DNA of 55,879 nt. Source: a bacterium (lineage in GTDB: Bacteria > Bdellovibrionota_C > UBA2361 > RFPC01). Where the stretch lies: NCBI GenBank assembly GCA_030431715.1, contig JAUIIO010000026.1:1-55879 (forward strand), read 5' to 3'. The translations under genes were made by a program, and so were the position numbers. This document shows positions 43,762 to 52,800 of the stretch, in pieces. The stretch's first letter is position 1, and each line of letters begins with the position of its first letter. The notes under the pieces were generated by a model. That model was not told the origin of the DNA. It ran no database searches and saw only the letters and a list, made by a program, of their open reading frames with translations.

Positions 43762-44760
43762 ATGAGAGATCTCCTTGAACATCTATTTAGAAGTAATACG
43801 ATCACAGAAGATCAAGCCCGAACGGCACTTTTAGAGATAGTTGAGAAGAAGCATGATCTAACTCTCGTAGCTTCGTTTCTAACCGTATTTCGAATGCGTC
43901 CTGTAACAGTTGAGGAGCTCCTCGGGTTTCGAGAAGCTCTGCTATCACTGTGTACGAAAGTTGACCTTGGAAGAGATGATTGCATCGATATGTGTGGTAC
44001 TGGTGGTGACGGCAAGGATACCTTTAATATCTCCACTCTCGCCTCTTTCATAGCCGCAGGTGCCGGAGTACCGATCGCCAAGCACGGAAACTACGGTGTT
44101 TCCTCTATTTGTGGGTCATCACATGTTCTTGAATCTCTCGGTGTTAGGTTCCATGCAGATCAAGACCTGCTTCGAGCACAGCTTGAGCAATCTGGAATCT
44201 GCTTCTTCCATGCCCCACTCTTTCATCCTGCCATGAAGGAGGTTGCCCCGGTCAGAAGGGCGCTTGGAATCAGGACAATTTTTAATCTTCTTGGGCCTCT
44301 TTGTAATCCGGCACGGGTGAAAAAGCAGGTTGTCGGAGTCTTCTCGTTGGAGATAGCGAGGCTTTACTCTGCGCTTCTACAGAAAACAGCTGATGACTAT
44401 GCAGTTGTTCACGCATTAGATGGGTATGATGAAATCTCTTTAACTGGCCCTGCTCGTGTTATTGCTCCAAGGGGTGAGGAGATAGTCTCACCCGTTCACT
44501 TTGGTGCTGATCCCTGTAAGGCTCATGATATCGAGAGTGGAGGGACAATTGAAGCTGCTGCTCAGATATTTATGCATGTGCTTGATGGTGTTGGCACAGT
44601 ACCACAGAAGCAGGTAGCGTGTGCAAATGCTGCTCTGGCAATCAGGCTTGCAAAACCGGAAAGTTCGTATGAGGATAGTTTTCTCGAAGCCACAGAGTCA
44701 GTGGACTCAGGACGTGCGCGAGAGTGTTTTCAGAAGTTTAGTGAACTGAGTCGAAAGTAA
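43762..44760 (+). CDS. trpD: Anthranilate phosphoribosyltransferase
   Basis: The 332-residue protein has the TrpD landmarks CGTGGDGKDTFNISTLASF (PRPP binding), AKHGNYGVSS, and FFHAPLFHPAMKEVAPVRRA with GIRTIFNLLGPLCNPA. It joins anthranilate to PRPP in step two of tryptophan synthesis. Length and start are normal for the family. It lies in the trpE-G-D-C run with very short spacers, so all four are co-transcribed from the promoter near 41620. Confidence 0.96.
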   Translation: MRDLLEHLFRSNTITEDQARTALLEIVEKKHDLTLVASFLTVFRMRPVTVEELLGFREALLSLCTKVDLGRDDCIDMCGTGGDGKDTFNISTLASFIAAGAGVPIAKHGNYGVSSICGSSHVLESLGVRFHADQDLLRAQLEQSGICFFHAPLFHPAMKEVAPVRRALGIRTIFNLLGPLCNPARVKKQVVGVFSLEIARLYSALLQKTADDYAVVHALDGYDEISLTGPARVIAPRGEEIVSPVHFGADPCKAHDIESGGTIEAAAQIFMHVLDGVGTVPQKQVACANAALAIRLAKPESSYEDSFLEATESVDSGRARECFQKFSELSRK

Positions 44761-44765
44761 TCGTA

Positions 44766-45557
44766 ATGAGCCTCTTAGCTGATATAATCGAAAGTAAGAA
44801 ACGTGAAGTAGCAACGAAGAGAGATAAAGCGCCTGTTACTCAATTAGGATTATCTGAATACTATGATCGGCGCGCACTTTCTTTAGAGAAAGTTCTTGGG
44901 GAAGAAAAAAGGCCGGGAGTTATCGCCGAGTTTAAGCGTAAGTCTCCGTCTAAAGGGGAAATCGCAAGCCAAGCAAATCTCTTAAAGATCATTTCTGGAT
45001 ATGAATCGGCTGGAGCTGCTGCTGTATCCATACTTACTGATAGTGAGTTTTTCGGAGGATCGGTGAATGATATTGAGGCTGTTAGAGAGTCTGTATCTCT
45101 TCCCATCTTACGCAAAGATTTTATTATTGATGAGTATCAGATTTATGAATCAAAGGCAGTAGGGGCTGATGTTATTTTACTTATTGCAGCAATTCTTGAG
45201 AAAGATCTCATCGCACATTTTATACAGATCGCTCGTCTTGTTGGGCTAGAAGTCCTTCTTGAGGTTCATTCTCTTAAAGAGTTTGAAGAAAAATACGTTC
45301 CAGGCGTTACATTCTTAGGCATAAATAACAGAAACCTTGATACGCTCGAAGTCTCAGTGCAAACCTCTTACGATCTCATTACAAAAATACCTCGTGGGCA
45401 GATGAGTATCGCAGAAAGTGGAATTTCGGATCCTGAAGAAGTCATTCGCCTCCATGAAAAAGGATTTGATGGTTTTTTAATAGGAGAGCACTTTATGATT
45501 CAGGAAGATCCATCAGAGGCGTGCAAGAGCTTTTTGTCTTCAATTGCAGCCGGGTAA
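44766..45557 (+). CDS. trpC: Indole-3-glycerol-phosphate synthase
   Basis: The 263-residue TIM-barrel has VIAEFKRKSPSKGEIASQAN, SILTDSEFFGGSVNDIEAVR, PILRKDFIIDEYQIYES and LLEVHS, then GINNRNLDTLEV, all conserved in TrpC. It closes the indole ring from CdRP. There is no TrpF domain fused to it, and no trpF, trpB or trpA follows; those genes must lie elsewhere if the pathway is complete. It overlaps the 5' end of the next frame, whose likely start (45568) comes 10 bp after the stop. Confidence 0.96.
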   Translation: MSLLADIIESKKREVATKRDKAPVTQLGLSEYYDRRALSLEKVLGEEKRPGVIAEFKRKSPSKGEIASQANLLKIISGYESAGAAAVSILTDSEFFGGSVNDIEAVRESVSLPILRKDFIIDEYQIYESKAVGADVILLIAAILEKDLIAHFIQIARLVGLEVLLEVHSLKEFEEKYVPGVTFLGINNRNLDTLEVSVQTSYDLITKIPRGQMSIAESGISDPEEVIRLHEKGFDGFLIGEHFMIQEDPSEACKSFLSSIAAG

Positions 45558-45567
45558 AGAACCTGCC

Positions 45568-45861
45568 ATGACTCCCACTGTCCACCTTGGTGTTTTACTT
45601 CTTGAGCTTCATATCCCTGATTCACAGTCATTAAAGGCCAAACGCAAAGTAATACTGAGTCTTAAAACAAGGATACGTAATAAGTTTAATGTTTCAGTTG
45701 CTGAAGTAGGCGATCTCGACAAGTGGCAACGCTCCGTCTTTGGTGTGAGCGCTCTATCAGGAGATCAAAAAATCGTAGAAAATATGCTAAAAGAGGTGGT
45801 TGAGTTTGCTCATAAAGATTTCGCTGTGGATGTCATTAGTGCCAAAGTCGATTATCTTTAG
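45568..45861 (+). CDS. DUF503 (YlxP-like) family protein
   Basis: About 97 residues from ATG 45568. HLGVLLLELHIPDSQSLKAK with RKVILSLKTRIRNKFNVSVAEV is the DUF503 signature. Family members are small, often near rbfA and ribosome genes, with unknown function. An upstream in-frame TTG at 45544 lies within trpC and is less likely. Here it is the last gene of the trp run, probably riding on its transcript. It ends 10 bp before the opposing gene. Confidence 0.8.
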   Translation: MTPTVHLGVLLLELHIPDSQSLKAKRKVILSLKTRIRNKFNVSVAEVGDLDKWQRSVFGVSALSGDQKIVENMLKEVVEFAHKDFAVDVISAKVDYL

Positions 45862-45871
45862 GCGCTCACTG

Positions 45872-47110
45872 CTACGAAACCCATATGCCACGAGTAAATC
45901 GCTGTATAAAGTACCACTGAACTACAAAGAAGGGGACAATTGTGCAGAGCGCAGGAGCGGCTCTTAGCCAGCGTCGCCATCCCGTAGTCCTCGTCATGTC
46001 GCAGCCCAGAGCAAGTAGCAATATTAACCACGGCATAATTCCATAGCGTATGTAGGTATACATTGGGCTAGAGTCGTGAACGGGATTCGTAGCCATTGCA
46101 GCAAGCAGCCCGTAGTGAGTGAGTAGAGCTGAAGCATACAGGTAGGTCTCAATGCCAAAGGGGCTGTGCTCGGACGATACTTTGTAGGATAAAATATTCC
46201 AGATCAACATAAGGGGAATGAGTATAGTGAGTGCTGTTCCTAGCAAGCGACCAAATTCAAGAGGATTTACGGCGTACCATGCCGGGGTACTGCTCTGGAG
46301 CTCTAAGCTGTAGTTTGAAAGCTGGAATGGCCAGAGAAGATCCGCTCCGCGGTGGTACCAACCTGCCTGTGTCGTTTTCTCCATAATCCATGGATCCCCC
46401 CAATTGCACCAGCAGTACAGGTAAAAGCATGCCGGGGCAAGTAAGGCGATAAGGGAACTAAGAGCAAAAGCATATGAGCTTTTATGAGTAATGTTTTGAT
46501 GTGACTCCTTTCCTTCTCGGGAATGAAAGAGCGTGAGAAGTGTTGCTGGGAGGAGAAAGAAAACACCCCTGATGTGAGAAAAGAAGGCAACAAATCCAAT
46601 TGACCCGGCTTTTAAAATATTAGTGGGAGAATCTTTTATTCTCTCACATAGAAATGCCATTCCAAAACAGAGCATCATTGATTCTGCATACGCTGTGGTT
46701 AAGAAGAATGTTCCCGGAAATGATAAAAAACTAAGGGCGAGCAAGAAAAATACAATTAGAGGGATGCGCAACAGAGTGCTCAGGCGTGCAAAGTAGTACC
46801 AGAAGCCACCAGTAAAAAGAAAAGCCGCTAAGAGGAGAGAAATCCAGTGAGCAAGACGTGTCATCTGAGATATGAGATAGCCCGCAATTGAGTATCCCGG
46901 ATAAAATGCGATATTGTGTTCCTCTTTATTAAGAGGAAAAGACATGGGGCCTGAGTTCACATATCCATTTCTGGTGATGCTCTCAAACCAGTAGCTATCA
47001 AACTGAAAGAGAGCTGATATGCGAGCAAATACGGTATCACCATGAGCTGAAGCCAGAACAAAGCAGATGTGTGCCACCAGTGGAATGCAAGTTCTGACAA
47101 GAATGCTCAT
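45872..47110 (-). CDS. PIG-V-like mannosyltransferase (GT-C fold)
   Basis: The 412-residue protein has about 9-10 membrane helices. The first exoplasmic loop contains FDSYWFESITRNGYV, then AFYPGYSIAGY, and the next helices carry FLTTAYAESMMLCF. These match PIG-V/GT76-type mannosyltransferases, which use polyprenyl- or dolichyl-phosphate mannose on the outer face of the membrane. Bacterial homologues modify surface glycans or proteins; the acceptor here is unknown. The nearby secreted dockerin protein could be a client, but only position says so. The start is the ATG at 47110. Confidence 0.65.
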   Translation of the reverse strand: MSILVRTCIPLVAHICFVLASAHGDTVFARISALFQFDSYWFESITRNGYVNSGPMSFPLNKEEHNIAFYPGYSIAGYLISQMTRLAHWISLLLAAFLFTGGFWYYFARLSTLLRIPLIVFFLLALSFLSFPGTFFLTTAYAESMMLCFGMAFLCERIKDSPTNILKAGSIGFVAFFSHIRGVFFLLPATLLTLFHSREGKESHQNITHKSSYAFALSSLIALLAPACFYLYCWCNWGDPWIMEKTTQAGWYHRGADLLWPFQLSNYSLELQSSTPAWYAVNPLEFGRLLGTALTILIPLMLIWNILSYKVSSEHSPFGIETYLYASALLTHYGLLAAMATNPVHDSSPMYTYIRYGIMPWLILLLALGCDMTRTTGWRRWLRAAPALCTIVPFFVVQWYFIQRFTRGIWVS

Positions 47111-47180
47111 GAAGCAAGAACTCCTCTAGCTAATGCAGCATGCTTTGAAAGCCATGTCGGACTCATGGATACCAGTGAAA

Positions 47181-49559
47181 CTAATCTTGCTGTGGTAAAG
47201 GCGATGGGATCGGGCCGATGCAGAATATCGGATGGCTCTCGTCACATCTGTTTACCTGCGGAAGCACTGGCGGCAGACCTCCAATCCAGAATTCATGGGT
47301 GAGGTTCTCGTCCGCGTGACCGTGAGCACCATAATTGTTTGTGTTGTTCGATTGCCACCTGTCACAAGTGTTGCCAATTGATCCACCGATGATTGCGCCT
47401 GTCCAAGGAGTAGCCACCCTGCTGGTAAAGTTCTCAGTAATGTGGATGCCTTTCATTAGACCATTATCTATCATAGATTGCCCATTATCCCCGATTTGGT
47501 CTCCGTAAAGATCAAATACAGGTGAGTGAAATGCACCCATTCGAGCATAAACTGAGACATCGGCAGTTCCCATAAATGCAACAAAGCGCTGGGATGGGAA
47601 GGCGAACTCTGATTCAATCACTCCAACTTGACGGCACGCATCATCCGCATCGGCTAGGCCAGTAAAGCCTGTCGGATACGTGCCACCGGGTTGAAAGTCT
47701 CTTGAGGTTAAAAATACCCTCGTTGAGCTTAAGCTAAATTCCACTGGACTATTTGATGCGGGGACGAGTGAGTCACCGTACTTGGCCCAGAGGAAAAACC
47801 TGTGGTGACCGTTGACAAGCCCGGGTTCTGACTCTGGTATCGTGTACGAAGTACCACTGACTTCAACATCTAATTCACCATCTTCAATGGTCGGCCCAAA
47901 CCGGTTGAGGGTCATTATATAAGAACTCGCCCCGGGAGCTGCCTCCCAACTATAGGTGCTGCGTGGCTCGTTTAGATATTGTAGCGGCCAGGTAATATTA
48001 AATTCAATGACTTCAAATGTTGACTGAGAGTTGGAAGCAGCTGTGGTACCACTAAAGTTTACCGCTTCAAGACACACAGTATAGTTTCCGAGAGAAAGCT
48101 CGAACGGAAGCGTTAGGATCGTTTCAGTTAGTGATTCATCATAGATGGGAGAGTTACACATAGGATCAGTAGATTCAGCTAATTTGAAATTGTACTGAGC
48201 TGCATCCTCAGATTCTTCCCATGTGAAGGTTGGTGTTAAAAGCGTAGTCAGTCCAGCGGAGAACACCGATTGTGGTTCAAGAAGAGCGAAGTCTCCCGGA
48301 GAGTCTGGTGCAACACGTCCGTAGTTACTTTTCCATGTATTGTAATCATCAACATCAACGTCTCCATCGCCATCATAATCCCCGTGTTGTGCACAGGCGA
48401 AGGTAGCGCCGAGGTTGTCTCGCCACACAGTATAATCTGCTGCATCGACTTTCCCATCGAGATTTCCATCTCCAGGAACAACGCCTACAGGATTACTACA
48501 CGAATTCTCTCGGATATAGATGGCATCAAGTGTCACAGGCTCAGTAAAGCCATCTGCTGGTGCGATACGCACAGTAAGTGATGGCGTCGCCGGTAACACC
48601 CCTGAGAAAAATCTTGTAAACTGAGCGCTATTAATTCCAAGATCGAATGAATTAAAAGTCTGATCCAGATCTATCGCATAAATTGAAATACCATCGCTTA
48701 GTATTTCAAGTTGAGCATTGTAAGCGAGAAATTCCGATAGGTCATGCGGGAAGGCTATATAGATCTCATACCGTCCAGCATCTACATCAGAAAAGGTTAG
48801 TTGGCAGTTTTCACTCGCATTACCGGAAGTATTTCTGAGGTATGTACCTTCAAAGGACGTAGAGTTTGATTCCTCAGTCCAACTACCGAAACAATCAAAA
48901 GTTGTTGCCTCATATATAATTGAGCTAAATCCAGATACTGCCTTAGCCGGGCCTTCTGGCTCATCTGATTCCTCATCCGACGCAGATACATCTGACTCTG
49001 CTGGAGTGGATGTTCCCCCTGATGTATTATCTTTCGGCGTGGCTGAAAGAGGAGTTGGGACTGGTTTTTTCGTCAAAGCACTTGAGTCATCATCTGATCC
49101 TTCGGCATCTGCTAGATCCGACGCGAGCATTGGGCGTAAATTTTTATTTAGTATTCGTCCTAGTTTAGTGCATATAGCGTACTCAGCAACTTGGGTACGA
49201 GCCTTTGAGCCAAGTGTGATATTGTACACGGGCAGGGTGTTTTCAATGGAGCTTTCCTCAACCTCCTTTAGAAGCTGAAACCGATAATCTCGTAATGATA
49301 ATCTTAGCTGCTTACGAAAACAGCCACGACGCTGGATACGTCTTGAAGCGCATGTTTTCCTGACGCTTCTTCTCAGGGCGCGGCGCTGTGCTCTCCATAA
49401 ACTTGATTTTCGAATATCGAGCTTTGCAATTCGCACGGCTGTTTGCGCAGTGATGTCCGGGGTGCTTTCGCTATCCTCATACTCTGCCAGTGAGATGCCG
49501 GGACAGAGCACGCATATTATAAGCAACCGTAATATAGTGGGCATAATCTTTCTGGTCAT
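47181..49559 (-). CDS. Secreted dockerin-containing protein with DUF1554-like C-terminus
   Basis: About 792 residues from ATG 49559. A signal peptide with IICVLCPGISLA is followed by a strongly basic stretch (RRALRRSVRKTCASRRIQRR, about 45-80), an acidic linker, and a beta domain with carbohydrate-binding-module character (about 215-355). A type I dockerin comes next (about 365-425) with two calcium loops, DGNLDGKVDAADYTVW and DYDGDGDVDVDDYNTW. Fibronectin-like strands follow, then a C-terminal domain (about 615-790: VFLTSRDFQPGG, WTGAIIGGSIGNTCDRW, CIG end) resembling DUF1554 proteins of Leptospira. No cohesin is in the window. The signal peptide and basic patch echo the Ig-repeat protein at 39498. 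Confidence 0.65.
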   Translation of the reverse strand: MTRKIMPTILRLLIICVLCPGISLAEYEDSESTPDITAQTAVRIAKLDIRKSSLWRAQRRALRRSVRKTCASRRIQRRGCFRKQLRLSLRDYRFQLLKEVEESSIENTLPVYNITLGSKARTQVAEYAICTKLGRILNKNLRPMLASDLADAEGSDDDSSALTKKPVPTPLSATPKDNTSGGTSTPAESDVSASDEESDEPEGPAKAVSGFSSIIYEATTFDCFGSWTEESNSTSFEGTYLRNTSGNASENCQLTFSDVDAGRYEIYIAFPHDLSEFLAYNAQLEILSDGISIYAIDLDQTFNSFDLGINSAQFTRFFSGVLPATPSLTVRIAPADGFTEPVTLDAIYIRENSCSNPVGVVPGDGNLDGKVDAADYTVWRDNLGATFACAQHGDYDGDGDVDVDDYNTWKSNYGRVAPDSPGDFALLEPQSVFSAGLTTLLTPTFTWEESEDAAQYNFKLAESTDPMCNSPIYDESLTETILTLPFELSLGNYTVCLEAVNFSGTTAASNSQSTFEVIEFNITWPLQYLNEPRSTYSWEAAPGASSYIMTLNRFGPTIEDGELDVEVSGTSYTIPESEPGLVNGHHRFFLWAKYGDSLVPASNSPVEFSLSSTRVFLTSRDFQPGGTYPTGFTGLADADDACRQVGVIESEFAFPSQRFVAFMGTADVSVYARMGAFHSPVFDLYGDQIGDNGQSMIDNGLMKGIHITENFTSRVATPWTGAIIGGSIGNTCDRWQSNNTNNYGAHGHADENLTHEFWIGGLPPVLPQVNRCDESHPIFCIGPIPSPLPQQD

Positions 49560-49571
49560 GTAAGCATCCAA

Positions 49572-49881
49572 CGAGTATTTGTGATTGGGGTGAATAGGAT
49601 AAGAGTTTTATCTCAAAAAATCGCTATTTAAGCAGGCCAATATGTAGCATGTAATCGATTTCTAATAAACGTAGAGGTGTTATGCCTGTAAGTGAGAACT
49701 ATGCTTCGTAACTCTCTGATTCATGAACGCAGGCTTGCTCTATGCCAGATGGGTAGTAAATTAACCGTGCTGATAGCCTAGTCTGTCAAAATGCCTGTCT
49801 TTTTAAGATTTTACGCATGTAGCTGGCTACTTAAGAGGCTAAAAAGAGCAGAAATCCCATAATATTGGGACAGGTACATTT
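49572..49881. other. 310-bp gap before the 1328-residue protein gene
   Basis: Only small frames are present (for example a 9-codon frame from ATG 49683), none with convincing support. Near the right end TCCCA (49856-49860) pairs with TGGGA (49867-49871), and TGGGACAGGTAC continues to 49876. This resembles the GGTACAGGTGC sequence near 38111 and, inverted, 53890-53905 beyond the gene. The gap probably holds the promoter, but no good -35/-10 pair stands out. Confidence 0.4.
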
Positions 49882-52800
49882 ATGCAGTCTACAGTAACGC
49901 ATCTTGATAATAACACGGATGAAAGGGGCGATGCCCTGCGTCTTCATGCGCCGGAAGGACCGTCAAAAGAGCTTCTTGAGGCCAGAGCCAAGTTTGAACG
50001 TCTGATCGATGCGCTCGGTCATACGAAAGAAGAGGTTCCGCAGTATCTTTATTATGCCGCTCTCTCAATTGATCCTGATTATGCTGCAGCTGAGCTCAAG
50101 CCATATGGCGCTGATTATTCCGCAGGCCTTATCAGGGCTCGATTAGAGGATTATTCGAGAGCAATATTAGAAGATAGAAACGATCTCAAGCTTACTCTCG
50201 ATGTGTATAAGAGGGTCTTTGAGAGTGCTGAGCCTCGTAGTCGTGTCTTAGCGCTACGCTCACTCATGAGCAGGTCAAAGAGTCGACTGTGCGTAGAAAC
50301 TTTGAAATCACTGGTAAAAGAAAGAGTTCTAGCACCATCAGAAATATTCGACTTTCTTGATAATGATGAAAAATTAAATATACCTAGCCAATTTGATAAA
50401 ACTGAACTTGATTTAGATTTTAGAGTACTTGAAGAGATAGAAGATATTTTCGGGAAAAAGGTATATCGGGTTAGCTTTCAAACAGCTCGCTCAGAGACCG
50501 GACCATATTCTCCTCTCGCTGTCGCAACACTTCTCCGGCAGTCGCCTATGAGTTTTTATGATGAATATCTTAATCAAGACCTGCCGCGGTTATTGCCACG
50601 AATTAGTGATCCGAGTCCTGAAATGGCTACTTTTCAGCGAGTCTTGAAAATTTTTCTTCAGCATAGAAAGTTTTATGAAGTTGAGGAAATTTATCGCACA
50701 CCAGAATTTCATTCAGTTGTGAAAATGATTTCTTTAGTTTCCTGCTGTATGACGTTTAAGGAATGCCCCCCTGAATTTTCGGTGGTTCTTGATTTTGCAC
50801 TAAAAGATGAAGGAGTAAGAAGGGAGCTTCAAACCACAGCTAGGACAGGTAGCAAATTCTTAAAAGACCGCTGTGTGCATTCAGTAGACATGGAGGCGAT
50901 TTTTGATTTTGTAAATATTGAAGATCCGAAAGTACGTCAGGATATTTTTCGAGTTATACGCTATGAGATCGCTCAGGCTTTTAATTACGATTTTTCAGAA
51001 ACTCCTCTTGAGTATCAAAATGTGTTTCATGCGATAGGACAATGGTGCCGTGAGAATAAAGGTGCTAAACGGAGCATGGAGGCTACGAAATCTGCACTCA
51101 AGAATGTACTCACCAATTTATGCGACCGTATTGACGAAACTCGTGATGGAAGAGAGAAACTCTCCCGAAACGGACATTCAGACATTACATCATCGCTCAT
51201 TCTTGCAAAATTTTACGAAGCGATGATACCGGCAGACAGAGCGTTAAAGCTCAGTAATATGCTGATGAGTATTGATGATGTAGACTTAGGCGACCTAAGC
51301 ATGGTGCTTCAGCCATACGAGGAAGAGCTTCGTGAGATAAACCATGAAACGCTCTGGTCACAACTATCTGATCTTTATTATTTAGAAGTGGATTCTGTTT
51401 ATGGCCAACTCTTTCGTGACGATACCGAACGTGCCCTTGAGCGCCTGCAAAAGGAGATACAGAAAAAGGAGAAAGCATATATTGAAGCTGAAGGAATCGA
51501 GCCGGGCGAGATTCATGGCTTTTTAGTTGGATTAAAGAGACTAGCTCGATATTTGCCGCAGGAATCTGAGGCGCTCCTTCATGCCTATCTCCTTGGAGAA
51601 AGCAGGGAGGTATGGTCTGATTACTTCTTTAGTTGTTGGCACGAAGATGTCTATATTCACGCTAAGCTTATTGTGGGCATGTACTATCGAGATGTCCGAG
51701 CAGCTACGAGAGATGATTTCGCAAGTTTTAAAGAAGAAAAGCAGCTTGAGCTACACTCAAAGCTTAAAGCCAGCCGCTGGATCATCACAAGAGATAGCTA
51801 TGAGGCATTTGAAAAGAATTATCCTCTTCTGGCAGATGCCAGACGATACCTCTTAAAAACACTTAAGAGAGAGGCTCCAGCTGATTCTCTTGATCATCAA
51901 AAGCAAAAAGTAAAGCCTGGTGAAACATCTACAAGTGAGTTCTACGATCAACTCGTTTCTCTACGAGAAGCATTCGCCGGCCAGAATCTGTCTGCACCGT
52001 TAAAAACATATGTCAGAGACATGATCACGACATTTCATACTTTAAAGCGGTTTGAGAGCGGTAAAATTAGTTCTTTCCAACTTATGCTTCGGCTGCAAGA
52101 GATAGGCATTGTCGGAATGGCCTATAGAGGAGACCGACATACAGCCGAGATGCCGCCTCTGGTGTATGCTCTCGGGGAGGCAAAAGGAGTGCTGGCACGC
52201 TATTCTACAAAAGTTCTTCCTATAGGTGATAGGGAGACCTTTGTTGACGCTGTTTCTGATACGATTCTTCATCATCTCAAGTTAGAGCAGTCTATTTCAT
52301 TTGCAGGGAATCCAGCATTCCCATCGAGCAGAGCACGAGGACCGAGCTATTCTGAGCGAAGCCTTTACGGCACAGGTTGGCCCGGACGAGACCAGGCTGC
52401 CGGGCCATTCGCAGCGGTCCCGCCAATAGTGTCTAAGAGGATGGGAAGCGTTTCACGTCCACTTTCAGGCCATGCTGCTTACCTGATTGATTCTATTCAT
52501 GTTGGCTATGACAAAAAAACACTGACCTATCCTCCGCTAGGAGCTGGCTCCGGTGACTATTGGAGCTATGAACTTCTAAAACGATCGCAAGATGTGCAAG
52601 TTGAAAATACAGTTTCTACACAATTTGAATTTTACAACCTGACCCACGGGTCAAAGATTGCACTCCCCTGGCGTAAACAGATAACAGCGGTCTCAAATTC
52701 TCTTAACATTAAGAATCCACTTCGCAGGGGGCTTGATGGAAATTACTATATCGAACTTCCTTCTCACATAAGGTCTATTGATCTCACTGTGACCTGTGAA

